A stretch of DNA of 64,000 bases from Nostoc sp. JL34. GTDB taxonomy: Bacteria > Cyanobacteriota > Cyanobacteriia > Cyanobacteriales > Nostocaceae. A program made the position numbers and the translations under genes. Position 1 is the stretch's first letter. Every line of letters begins with the position of its first letter. The stretch spans positions 1 through 64,000 of the forward strand of contig NZ_JABXKQ010000066.1 in assembly GCF_017114945.1 (NCBI RefSeq), in the 5' to 3' direction. Shown in pieces: positions 55,523-63,664 of the stretch. Below the pieces are notes generated by a model that was not told where the DNA came from, ran no database searches, and was given only the letters and a program-made list of their open reading frames with translations.

Positions 55523-56338
55523 TTACGGTAAACCCCAATATTGAGCGCGTTGCTGGAGCCAACCTTGTTCTAAGTAACGAGCGATCGCTTGATTCACATT
55601 TCGTCTTAACTCATCATATTGCAATCCCTTGGGCGTTACTACAGACAAGGGTTCAGTTGATAGCTTGGTTGGCAGTAGCCGATATTGGGGATATTGTTGC
55701 ACCCAACCGCTCAGAACGCTAGCATCTGCGGCAAAGGCGGCGGCGGCACTATTTTCTATTCCCTCTCGCGCTTCTTCATAAGAATTCACTCCTACTAACT
55801 CGGCGCTTGGCACATAGTACCGCACTTGAGCAATGGTGCTGGAGTTGTTGAGTACGGCAATTTTTTGTTTTGCCAAATCACTTAACTGCTGCACAGAAGT
55901 ATCTTTTGTAACTAATACAGTGCCATCCAAATAGTAGGGAACACTGAAACTAACTATGCGGGCGCGTGACTCGGTTGCTGTGACTCTAGCGATCACAAAA
56001 TCAACTTTCTTGTCTAAGACTACAGACAGGCGATCGCGATTCGCCACAGGTTGAAATTTTACAGCTTCGGCTTTCCCAACCAAGTCAACTGCCAAACGCT
56101 TTGCTAAGTCAATTTCTAAGCCTTGCAAATTCCCGTTGTCATCTTTAAATCCCAAGGGACGCAAGTTATCTTTAACGGCAATATTTAAATAGCCCCGCTG
56201 CTGAATTTCTGACATTTCGGCAGCAGATGCAGTTAATCCCGTCCCCACGATGGAAAAACAAAAAAGCCAAAAGATAGTAGCGGATAATACCAGATGTAAC
56301 CGAGTAATTACTTGCCATTTGTTACATCTGTTATACAT
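55523..56338 (-). CDS. extracellular solute-binding protein, amino-acid ABC transporter type (SBP_bac_3)
   Basis: 271 residues with a signal peptide (residues ~14-40, HLVLSATIFWLFCFSIVGTG, then TASAAE). The mature part opens GYLNIAVKDNLRPLGFKDDN and has GLEIDLAKRLAVDLVGKAEA, VDFVIARVTATESRARIVSF and LDGTVLVTKDTSVQQLSDLA, all type II periplasmic-binding-protein family 3 motifs. It should bind an amino acid or similar polar ligand. No permease or ATPase is adjacent, so it is an orphan. Its start lies 12 nt after the rplT stop, so it may be read through from the ribosomal operon. Confidence 0.9.
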   Translation of the reverse strand: MYNRCNKWQVITRLHLVLSATIFWLFCFSIVGTGLTASAAEMSEIQQRGYLNIAVKDNLRPLGFKDDNGNLQGLEIDLAKRLAVDLVGKAEAVKFQPVANRDRLSVVLDKKVDFVIARVTATESRARIVSFSVPYYLDGTVLVTKDTSVQQLSDLAKQKIAVLNNSSTIAQVRYYVPSAELVGVNSYEEAREGIENSAAAAFAADASVLSGWVQQYPQYRLLPTKLSTEPLSVVTPKGLQYDELRRNVNQAIARYLEQGWLQQRAQYWGLP

Positions 56339-56350
56339 CCCTTACCACCT

Positions 56351-56707
56351 TTATCCTTTAGCTTGATTTGCCAATTCCGCAACTTTGCCGAAGCTAGCTG
56401 GATCGAGGACTGCCAATTGTGCCAACATCTTGCGATTTAGCAGGATATCAGCTTTTTTCAAGTTGCCGATCAACTGGCTGTAACTCAAGCCGTGTTGCCT
56501 GGAAGCAGCGTTGATGCGGGTGATCCAGAGGCGACGAAAATCGCGCTTTTTCTTTTTGCGATCGCGGTAGGCACTCCGTAGCGCCTTCATCACTTGTTGG
56601 TTGGCAGTTCTAAACAGAGTTGAATGGGAACCGCGAAAACCTTTAGCTAGTTTGAGAATTTTATTGCGGCGCTTCCGAGCTACATTACCGCGTTTTACCC
56701 GAGTCAT
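56351..56707 (-). CDS. rplT: 50S ribosomal protein L20
   Basis: 118 residues, full length. Very basic N-terminus ([20 protein letters not shown]) with [20 protein letters not shown], then [20 protein letters not shown] and the globular end [20 protein letters not shown]. It binds 23S rRNA early in 50S assembly. It follows rpmI by 19 nt, the standard bacterial order, although infC is not next to it here. Confidence 0.98.
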   Translation of the reverse strand: MTRVKRGNVARKRRNKILKLAKGFRGSHSTLFRTANQQVMKALRSAYRDRKKKKRDFRRLWITRINAASRQHGLSYSQLIGNLKKADILLNRKMLAQLAVLDPASFGKVAELANQAKG

Positions 56708-56726
56708 AACTTATTTCCTAAAATAC

Positions 56727-56924
56727 TTACAAATATGGGAGCATCAAGCGCACGTTAAGTTCATCGCGTTCATGTACAAGCGCACTATGGCGCATACTAC
56801 GCTTTTTGTCAGAAGATTTGTGCTCTAAAAGGTGGCTTTTGAACGCTTTACGACGGACGATTTTGCCGGTACCGGTGGCACGGAATCGCTTTGCCGCAGC
56901 TTTACGAGTCTTTAGTTTAGGCAT
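56727..56924 (-). CDS. rpmI: 50S ribosomal protein L35
   Basis: 65 residues: [20 protein letters not shown], then [20 protein letters not shown] and a short end [13 protein letters not shown]. All features of L35 are present. First gene of the rpmI-rplT operon; there is no neighbouring infC, as in other cyanobacteria. Confidence 0.98.
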   Translation of the reverse strand: MPKLKTRKAAAKRFRATGTGKIVRRKAFKSHLLEHKSSDKKRSMRHSALVHERDELNVRLMLPYL

Positions 56925-57542
56925 GGTCTAGCTTTGATTCGACACGATCCACAATTATATACTATGAGAATTCGATTAAACAAACTATAGAGCAAGCAAC
57001 AGCAGTCTCTAGATGCTGCGAAAAGGTTTTTTCAACCCAGGCGATAACGATAGCGCAGCTATATCGAGAAAAGAGAGCATCGTTACCAGGCTCACTCTAT
57101 AGCGCAGCTAAACCTTGTCTCGCCTGCGTTACGCTGCCCGTAATTTAGATAAGTTTAAACTTCCAAAAAAAAGTCACATATTGCAAAAAATCAGTTATGG
57201 ATTTTGCTGATTCAGTATGATACATGTGTTTAATTATTGTAAACAAAAGTAAAATCACTGATAAAATACTTGATTGATCAATCAAGTAACCGTATTATCA
57301 ATTTCAGCGAATTCAAAAAAGCATTCGCATTAAAAAACAGTTCCAACTGTGATTTGACAAGAAGCAACATCTAAAAATCCAACGTCAAATTTAAAAGCAT
57401 ACTGGGATGAAAACTGTACTCAGTAAACTGATGAGTGATAAGTGTTGGATAGTCATGCTTGAGTTGAAGAATGTAGTCAATTTAATGTTTTTTAGAAACA
57501 CTGACAAGAAATTAAATTAGTTGTATCTAAAAGAGGTAAGTC
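56925..57542. other. 0.6-kb intergenic region
   Basis: Divergent promoters for rpmI (-) and the crystallin-like gene (+). Imperfect copies of a GATAGCGCAGCTATATCGAG-type motif lie at about 57035-57115, part of the dispersed palindromes. The rest is AT-rich; no gene seen. Confidence 0.5.
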
Positions 57543-58172
57543 ATGTCTAATAATGAAGCAATCTTCTTTGAAGGAAAGAACTATCAGGGTAATGCTCATT
57601 CATATTTGAAGGATCAAGGAGATCAGACTACTTGTAATGGTGGTTCTGGGTCACTTAATGATAAATTTTTGTCTGTTAAAGTTGGAGAATTAATTAAAGT
57701 TCTAGCTTGGCAGCATTGTAATGCAACTGGCATATATGAAGAGTGGAACACAGATAACCCGGATCTTTCTAGTATAGGAGGTCTCTCTACATTCAAAGTT
57801 GTTGACACTAGCAATTCAGTAGTGGCATTTCGCTTAGTCGATCAATCTGGAGCCAACAAAAGTTTATCTTTGAAATGTCAGACAGATCAGGTCGGAGAAT
57901 CAACAGATCGTACAGATGATGGAAATAATGAATATCATATTATAGGGTCTCTGCCGACAAATCAGCCCAATTTTCCACCACTAACAACTGGAATTTATTT
58001 ACGTTTAGAAGAACCTGACTACAGTTATTTGTCTACAGGTACTGTCTACATCAAATGGAATAATGACCAAAATCAAGCTGAACTTACTTACCAAGAAGAA
58101 ACTAAACCACCAGGATTTAAATTTGAGCAAACGGCTCCAGGAACATTTGACTTTATTTGGCTTGGTAAGTGA
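57543..58172 (+). CDS. beta/gamma-crystallin-like protein
   Basis: 209 residues. The N-terminal ~85 residues fit a beta/gamma-crystallin Greek-key domain: AIFFEGKNYQGNAHSYLKDQ (the [Y/F]xx[Y/F]xG-type hairpin), then NDKFLSVKVGELIKVLAWQH with an N/D-x-x-S-S/V-type calcium-binding motif. The C-terminal half (EYHIIGSLPTNQPNFPPLTT, YIKWNNDQNQAELTYQEETK) is beta-rich and unassigned. No signal peptide is seen. RBS GAGG lies 6-9 nt upstream of ATG 57543. Calcium binding and a structural or stress role are inferred by resemblance to spherulin/protein-S-like domains. Confidence 0.55.
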   Translation: MSNNEAIFFEGKNYQGNAHSYLKDQGDQTTCNGGSGSLNDKFLSVKVGELIKVLAWQHCNATGIYEEWNTDNPDLSSIGGLSTFKVVDTSNSVVAFRLVDQSGANKSLSLKCQTDQVGESTDRTDDGNNEYHIIGSLPTNQPNFPPLTTGIYLRLEEPDYSYLSTGTVYIKWNNDQNQAELTYQEETKPPGFKFEQTAPGTFDFIWLGK

Positions 58173-58515
58173 ATTAGGGTTAAGTCGCTAATAAAAGCAA
58201 AAAAGAGGCCCAGTTTGTAGAGAGCTACAATTACCTCTTACCTTGTTCAAAGCTGGTAGTTTCCAACTAGTTTTTAGCAAGGTAAGAATTTATTAATTCT
58301 TGACGTGAATTTTGGGAGCGCAATTTATTTTGCAACTAGGCGGATGCGCGTCGAAAGCATCCGCCTAGTTGCAAAAACCTTTGATAGCCCTCATCCCCTA
58401 ACCCCTTCTTATAAGCATGGGAGAAGGGGAACTAGAGTCTATTTTTCTCTAATGACAATCTTCTCCTATGGTCGTCGCTACGCGAAAGATGCAATTTTTA
58501 TGCGTAACAGCTTAT
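58173..58515. other. intergenic region with hairpins
   Basis: Two possible stems: TCTTACCTTG with CAAGGTAAGA (about 58235-58287, long loop), which may terminate the crystallin-like gene, and the 20-bp palindrome at 58328-58376 listed separately. An open frame crosses the region but is not credible as a gene. Confidence 0.55.
58328..58376. repeat. 20-bp inverted repeat hairpin
   Basis: Arms TTTTGCAACTAGGCGGATGC (58328-58347) and its exact complement (58357-58376) flank a 9-nt loop. It lies between converging genes and could terminate both. Confidence 0.8.
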
Positions 58516-59238
58516 TTAACTTTTTTCAGTGGCGTTGACTTTGGGATCTAAAATTATTTGTGAATTGGATTTATTCACATGGTAAGTCCAAGATTCCTCT
58601 TTAACCTTGACAATCACTTTCCAGCCTTCCACGGGATCGTACTGCTGGGTGCAGACTTCGCCAAAGTTGAATTTGCAGAGATTTCCAAAGGTTTTTGGTG
58701 TAGCTTGAGTAATTTTTAAATCAGCAATTCCTACCCCAGAACGGCTTGAAGCATCGCTCAAAATTGCATCTGCGATCGCTTTGTGCAACGTTTGTAAAGT
58801 ACTCACTTTAGGATCTAAAAGGATTTGCTTTCCAGATTTATCTACATGGTAAGTCCACAAATCTTGGCGGACTCTGACGACTACTTCCCAGCCTTCAATG
58901 GGGTTGTATTCCCTAGTACAAACTTCTCCAAAATTAAACTCACAGGGATTACCAAAGGTTTTCGATGTGACTTGGGTAATCTGTAATTCCCGTCTAGGTA
59001 CACCGGAACTCTTGGAAGCATCCTGTAAAATTTTATTAGCGATCGCCTTCGGTAACTCGTTTGCTTGCGATTGGGATAATTGAGTGCTGTGTGGGCGAGG
59101 AATAGCCCCAGCAGAATTGTTTTCAATGAGTCCAAATCCACAGGATAGCAAGTTTGTCAACGCCAGCGTCAAGAAAACTCCTCTGGGTGACTGGAAGGTG
59201 CTTTTAATTACGGCAGATGCTTGGATGATTGATTTCAT
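58516..59238 (-). CDS. secreted protein with two copies of a ~75-residue domain
   Basis: 240 residues. N-terminal signal with lipobox-like LALTNLLSC (Cys at about 33), so probably a lipoprotein or secreted protein. Two repeats follow, each with KAIA-x-x-IL-x-DAS, a V-P/G-x-x-x-L-x-IT-QxT-x-KTFGN segment, C-x-FNFGEVCT (two Cys), then P-x-EGW-x-V-x-V and WTYHV-x-KS at the end. Copies start near AIANKILQDASKSSGVPRRE and AIADAILSDASSRSGVGIAD. The paired cysteines suggest one disulfide per repeat. I do not know a family name. Confidence 0.7.
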   Translation of the reverse strand: MKSIIQASAVIKSTFQSPRGVFLTLALTNLLSCGFGLIENNSAGAIPRPHSTQLSQSQANELPKAIANKILQDASKSSGVPRRELQITQVTSKTFGNPCEFNFGEVCTREYNPIEGWEVVVRVRQDLWTYHVDKSGKQILLDPKVSTLQTLHKAIADAILSDASSRSGVGIADLKITQATPKTFGNLCKFNFGEVCTQQYDPVEGWKVIVKVKEESWTYHVNKSNSQIILDPKVNATEKS

Positions 59239-59267
59239 ATATTATATTTTTTTGAAAATTGACCGGA

Positions 59268-59590
59268 TATAGCGGTTCCCATTCAGATGCAGTACAACAT
59301 TATATCGCGGGGTGTAGGGGCACGGCAGTGCCCATTGGTGTCAACTTAAGCTAGAAATAGCATACTGATTGGGTGTTGTTCACCCGCCAGGGAATATAAT
59401 TCCCTGACTAATTGCTCAAGTCTACTGAAGTAGACTGAAAATTTTCGCGCTATTTAGTCCTCTTCAGAGGACTTTAGTTATGAGACAGGGATTTACAATC
59501 CCTGGCGGACGTGCGGTTTCACGTTAAGTTGATACCAATGGGCAGTGCCGTGCCCCTACAGGTATACTCACGCAAACGAGAAGCGCTATA
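59268..59590. mobile_element. fold-back MITE-like element, copy interrupted by another insertion
   Basis: Same element as at 7020-7126: TIR TATAGCGGTTCCC on the left and GCGCTATA on the right, with the arms GTAGGGGCACGG and CCGTGCCCCTAC. Without the inner insertion (208 bp plus a 9-bp duplication) it would be 106 bp, matching the 107-bp intact copy. Confidence 0.8.
59333..59540. mobile_element. 208-bp MITE-like element with 9-bp target duplication
   Basis: Terminal inverted repeats CATTGGTGTCAACTTAA (left) and TTAAGTTGATACCAATG (right). The 9-bp target duplication GGCAGTGCC flanks it at 59324-59332 and 59541-59549. That target is the exact centre of the host palindrome. Internal stems include CCGCCAGGGA (59384-59393) with TCCCTGGCGG (59499-59508) and AGTCTACTGAAGTAGACT. 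No coding capacity. Confidence 0.85.
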
Positions 59591-59681
59591 ATATCGCAAT
59601 TGCTCTCAATCCAGTTTTTTGTCAAGAGTGGGGACAAGAGGAACAACGAAGATTTCTTCCCAATGCCCAATGTCCCATCCC

Positions 59682-62102
59682 TTATGCTTGTTTAGTCATT
59701 GCCGCCAAATTCACCACATATTCAGGGAATTGGCGTTTTAATGCAGGAAAAACCGGACAAGGCGCTTGTTCTTGTAAATTGTCAGGTTTACTCCAAGTAA
59801 AGGGGGCTTTCTGTGCCGCAGACATCCACAACAGAAGCTTTGCTCGTGTCATGGCAACATAAAGTAAACGGTACTCTTCAGATGTTTTCAAATTCTTTGC
59901 CACTTCCCATGCCTGACTCACATCTGGTATGGTAGATTCTTCGTGGAGAGTAGCGCGAATTTGGGCGCGGGCTACTTCTGATAAGGTAAAGTCACCTAAG
60001 AACTGGCTTTGGGGAGGAACCCAAAATCTGCCAGGAATCAAGTTTTCGTGGAGAAAGGGAAGAAATACATAGTCCCAATCTAACCCTTTGGCTTTGTGCA
60101 TGGTAATAATCGTTAGTTGACCGCGACGGGTGTAACGTTCTTCCGAATCCTCGGTTTCCACTGGTTCAAACCGTTCAGAACTAACGATTTCACTTAAAGC
60201 TGACAGCATTCCTCCCATCGAACTATTGCCAGCTATCTGCTGGTTAACCCGTTCTGCGAGTTTGTCAGCAGTTGCTAATTCTGCCTGGTCATAATTTAAG
60301 GTCAAGGCGAGAAAGGAAATTAGCTGGTACAGAGGCAATTCCAAACGAGCGCGAAGTAAGCTGCGACACAAGCGGGCAGCTTTTTGGACTGTTTCTGGCT
60401 GGGGTGCTGCTAGAGGGCCAGGATACAAAAAGTCTTCTGGTAGACTAGCAAGAGCGTTGAGGTCTTGGGTAGGAATTAATTGGCGCTGTACTAATGCTTC
60501 TAGGGCAGCTTTGAGGTAATCGGGGGAGTGGGGGCGATCGCAAAATTGCAATAATGCCAAAATTTCTTGGGGGACATGGGAACGGCGATCGCGTTCTCCC
60601 ACATCGTAAAGTATAATTTTATGCTCTTTGCACACAGATGTCAGAGCCTCGCCTAACCATCTTCCTTGGCGATTTTCTCGGACTAAAATCGCGGCACTAT
60701 TTTGTGTTGGGTCTTCGCCAAATAACTCAATCACCCTTTGAGATAACAATTCAACGGTATGATAAATATCACGCGGTGTATAAAGTTCTAATCCTCGTCC
60801 TACGGGTGCGGGGTTGGCGTTAGGTTGTGGATCACCAACTTCCACAGGGCGAATTGTCTGCAAGCGAAATGGTACTTGTCGGTTGTCAGGAGTTTGTTGT
60901 TTGTTGTTGGTTGTTGCTAACCACTGACTATTGATCCATTTGAGGGCAAAGTTAGCAGCTTCGATAATAATTCTAGTACTGCGACCGGCTTGATCCATCG
61001 TTGCCAATCGTTCGATGCGATCGCACTCTTCGCAAAATTGCCGAAAATAAATCGGATCGGCTGGGGTAAATGTGGAGTTAATCGCCTGGTTGGGATCGCC
61101 AACTCGTACCAAGTTGAGTGAAGAGTTAGGAGAGACGCGATTCATCGCGTCTTTTAGGAGTGAAGAATTATCTCCCGCATCACTTGCCAAAATTTCCAAC
61201 AGCTGCGTCTGTAGGGGGCTAGAATCTTGGGCTTCGTCTTCAAAGACAGCGAATACTTGATTTTGCTCAATGCGACGGGCACTGTCATTTTCTAAAACGC
61301 GCAGTGCGGCTAAAATCATATCGTCGTAGTCGATGAAGTCACGCGATCGCATTAAGTTTTGATATTGCTCGTACAATCCCGCCGCTACGCTCAAAATTGC
61401 ATATTCGTCTGTGGTTTGTTTACTCCACTCCCGCAACAATTCTGGCGATATCCCAGAACTTTTTGCTTCATGAATTACCGTATTAGCCAATTCCGGCAAT
61501 ACTTCTGTTCGCAGCACCGATTGGCGACGCAACCTTTCTGTCTCTTCTCCGTCAAATTGATGACCTTCTAATAACCGTAAATATCGCTCTGGATTATTTC
61601 CAATCCATTGTTCTACAGCATTTCTGATAAAGCGGTGACTTTGGGTTGGTGTAATTAATGTGACATTTTCTAACTGCAAACCCGATAAATCAGAATGGCG
61701 GTTGGCAATGTTCAATGCTAAACCATGTAGGGTATAGACAAAAAAGCCCGTTTGAGGCAAAGATAATTTCTTTAAGTCTTTGCGAATCTTCGCTTTAATA
61801 TTGGCAGCAGCAGAGCGAGTGAAAGTAACGACTACCAAGTGACGACGGAAGGATGAACGCTCATATTGACGGGCGATCGCGATCGCTGCGGCCGCCGCCA
61901 TACCAGTAGATTTGCCTGCACCAGGAACGGCAGAAATAGCCAAAGGGCCAGATTGCCAATCAGCCATTTGCTGTTGTCCAGGGCGGAGACTGTTGCGAAT
62001 TGCGAGAATCTTGTCTTGCAGAGAAATAATAGGCGATCGCTCAGACAATTCTGAGTCTAGTAATTCTTGAGGTGCAGTAGCAGTAAATTTAAAGTCTGAC
62101 AT
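59682..62102 (-). CDS. UvrD/REP-family ATP-dependent DNA helicase
   Basis: 806 residues, superfamily 1A. Motif I/Walker A SAVPGAGKSTGM (~57-68), Ia VVTFTRSAAANIKAKI, motif II FEDEAQDSSPLQTQ (~300), motif III VGDPNQAINSTFT, motif V ITMHKAKGLDWDYVFLPF and motif VI YVAMTRAKLLLWMS are all present. UvrD_C-type 2A/2B insertions account for the length. It translocates on single-stranded DNA and unwinds duplexes in repair or replication restart. No nuclease domain or partner gene (such as addA/addB) is seen, so it is a stand-alone cyanobacterial helicase. Confidence 0.92.
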   Translation of the reverse strand: MSDFKFTATAPQELLDSELSERSPIISLQDKILAIRNSLRPGQQQMADWQSGPLAISAVPGAGKSTGMAAAAAIAIARQYERSSFRRHLVVVTFTRSAAANIKAKIRKDLKKLSLPQTGFFVYTLHGLALNIANRHSDLSGLQLENVTLITPTQSHRFIRNAVEQWIGNNPERYLRLLEGHQFDGEETERLRRQSVLRTEVLPELANTVIHEAKSSGISPELLREWSKQTTDEYAILSVAAGLYEQYQNLMRSRDFIDYDDMILAALRVLENDSARRIEQNQVFAVFEDEAQDSSPLQTQLLEILASDAGDNSSLLKDAMNRVSPNSSLNLVRVGDPNQAINSTFTPADPIYFRQFCEECDRIERLATMDQAGRSTRIIIEAANFALKWINSQWLATTNNKQQTPDNRQVPFRLQTIRPVEVGDPQPNANPAPVGRGLELYTPRDIYHTVELLSQRVIELFGEDPTQNSAAILVRENRQGRWLGEALTSVCKEHKIILYDVGERDRRSHVPQEILALLQFCDRPHSPDYLKAALEALVQRQLIPTQDLNALASLPEDFLYPGPLAAPQPETVQKAARLCRSLLRARLELPLYQLISFLALTLNYDQAELATADKLAERVNQQIAGNSSMGGMLSALSEIVSSERFEPVETEDSEERYTRRGQLTIITMHKAKGLDWDYVFLPFLHENLIPGRFWVPPQSQFLGDFTLSEVARAQIRATLHEESTIPDVSQAWEVAKNLKTSEEYRLLYVAMTRAKLLLWMSAAQKAPFTWSKPDNLQEQAPCPVFPALKRQFPEYVVNLAAMTKQA

Positions 62103-62862
62103 ATCAAATTTTATATTTTGAAGAAGAATTCTCCCAGCCAGAATTCAGAACTCAGCAATTTTTTAGTGGAGGATTCAAACCCGTAACTTTTTTCTTGACC
62201 ACTAAACCTACATCTTAATGTTAGATTAGATTATCCTAATTTGATGTCTTGATTAGTGGCAACTAACTAGAATAATAAATAAATATGAAAATTAAACAAC
62301 TAATTACAGAAGCACTTAGCTTACCTAATGATGCTATTTCCTATCATGTTAGTCAGGAGTTAGCCGCTCTTTATCCTAAAAAAGCATTGCTGGAAAGTAA
62401 TGATAGTTCGTTCCATTTAGAAAAATACGCTGAGGCAAATCTCTGCAAAATTAAATATGATGCTCATATCCATAACTAGACGCTCACTGGTTGAAATGGT
62501 ATGGAAAACCAGATTTATAAATATACTGAAAATGCCAGTTTTCAAGTTTCATAGCAGGGAAATAAACTTGATATCCTTTTAATGAGTTGGCACGAAGGAT
62601 ATTGTAAAACTCGCTATTTTTGGATTTTGGCGAATAGCACAGAATTAGCTCAAAACTTTTTTGCCGCAGATTGTGATTGGAATTCACAAATTCGTAATGA
62701 ACTTTTAGTTTTTGAAGATGGCTACTAGGATAAAAATACTGACCTATTTGAATCTATTCAAAGCGCAACTTTTGGCAATCTCATCTTGCATAAAACTCTT
62801 AAAGAAGACATTCAAGATGACTTAATAAACTTCTTTGCATCGCGCGAAGCTTACGCAACTTA

Positions 62863-63224
62863 GGGACTTCCAAATAAAAAAATACTCAACTACTTATTGT
62901 AGGGTGGGCGTCTCGCCATAGGTGTCAAGTTAAGCTCAAACTTCCTATGTCAATAAGCATTTATGCTTAACAATTTGGTTTGAAAGGGACAAAAAACGAA
63001 CTTTTTCAGGGACTATTAATGCTTTGTTTATTAGCATCACTCCCAGCTTGCGTATAAAAGTCAGAAAAAAGTTCAACTTTATACTTCGTTCCTAACAAAA
63101 CCTATCATTGACAAATGGGTTTTAACCTTAAGTTGACACTAATGGCGTCTCGCCCGCCCTACCTATATGGGCGGGCAAGATGCCCACCCCACAAGATTGG
63201 GTAATTTATTTGTTGGAAGTCCCT
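62863..63224. mobile_element. fold-back MITE with TA target duplication, itself interrupted
   Basis: Ends GGGACTTCCAA and TTGGAAGTCCC(T), flanked by TA (62861-62862 and 63225-63226), as for IS630/Tc1-type MITEs. It is a palindrome (GTAGGGTGGGCGTCTCGCC with CGCCCGCCCTAC, then GGGCGGGCAAGATGCCCACC). Without the inner element and its 9-bp duplication it would be 125 bp. It splits the AAA ATPase pseudogene. Confidence 0.8.
62917..63144. mobile_element. 228-bp MITE-like element with 9-bp target duplication, second copy type
   Basis: Ends CATAGGTGTCAAGTTAAG and CTTAAGTTGACACTAATG match those of the element at 59333-59540; the interior differs. The 9-bp duplication GCGTCTCGC occupies 62908-62916 and 63145-63153 and is the exact centre of the host palindrome. 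No coding capacity; probably a non-autonomous or internally deleted relative of an IS with 9-bp duplications. Confidence 0.85.
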
Positions 63225-63664
63225 TACAGTGTCCCTTGGAAACGTGGTATTTTATTTATTGGCTCACCAGAAAATGGTAAAACGCATACAGTTAAAGCAT
63301 TGATGAATCAAATGCAGCAGCCTTGCTTATACGTTAAAAGCTTTAAGTCTGAGTATGCTACTGATAGCGAAACGATGGGCTTGTTTGAGCAGGGAGTGAG
63401 TCAGATAGTTGCATTAACGGAAGGCTTTTCTTTTGCCTACCTCAAAGAACTATTTCTATCATCAATGATTCCTTGGATGGGAGACATGGAAACTGGCGCA
63501 CTAGAGAAAATTATGATTTCTCAAGTTGCAATTTTGCGAGAACAAATGAGCAGTACAACTGTTAGCGCTAAGGATTTAGAAAAGTAAAATTAAATGTCTC
63601 ATACAGAACTGGATTCTGAATTCTGAATTATTCTTCAATCCAAAATCCAAAATCCAAAGTCTAA

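Larger units (their letters stand above)
62285..63587 (+). pseudogene. decayed AAA-family ATPase gene with nested insertion
   Basis: The pieces line up with a cyanobacterial AAA ATPase family. 62285-62479 gives MKIKQLITEALSLPNDAISY and on, ending at TAG. After frameshifts, 62582-62860 reads SWHEGYCKTRYFWILANSTE ... NLILHKTLKEDIQDDLINFF ... SREAYAT, with an in-frame TAG at 62726-62728. From 63225 it continues YSVPWKRGILFIGSPENGKT (Walker A), PCLYVKSFKSEYATDSETMG, then jumps to EGFSFAYLKELFLSSMIPWM and ends at 63587. Walker B and the sensor region are deleted. Excising 62861-63224 joins ACT to TAC in frame (REAYATYSVPWKRG). Confidence 0.85.

Noticed and set aside
58305-58538. 77-codon open frame on the plus strand
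   Set aside because: It runs across a 20-bp hairpin and repeat debris and overlaps the end of a well-supported gene on the other strand.
62160-62215. tRNA-like stretch on the minus strand (TTTAGTGGT ... GGGTTTGAATCCTCC)
   Set aside because: It has a T-arm-like and a D-loop-like part, but no anticodon arm or acceptor pairing could be formed. At best a tRNA relic.
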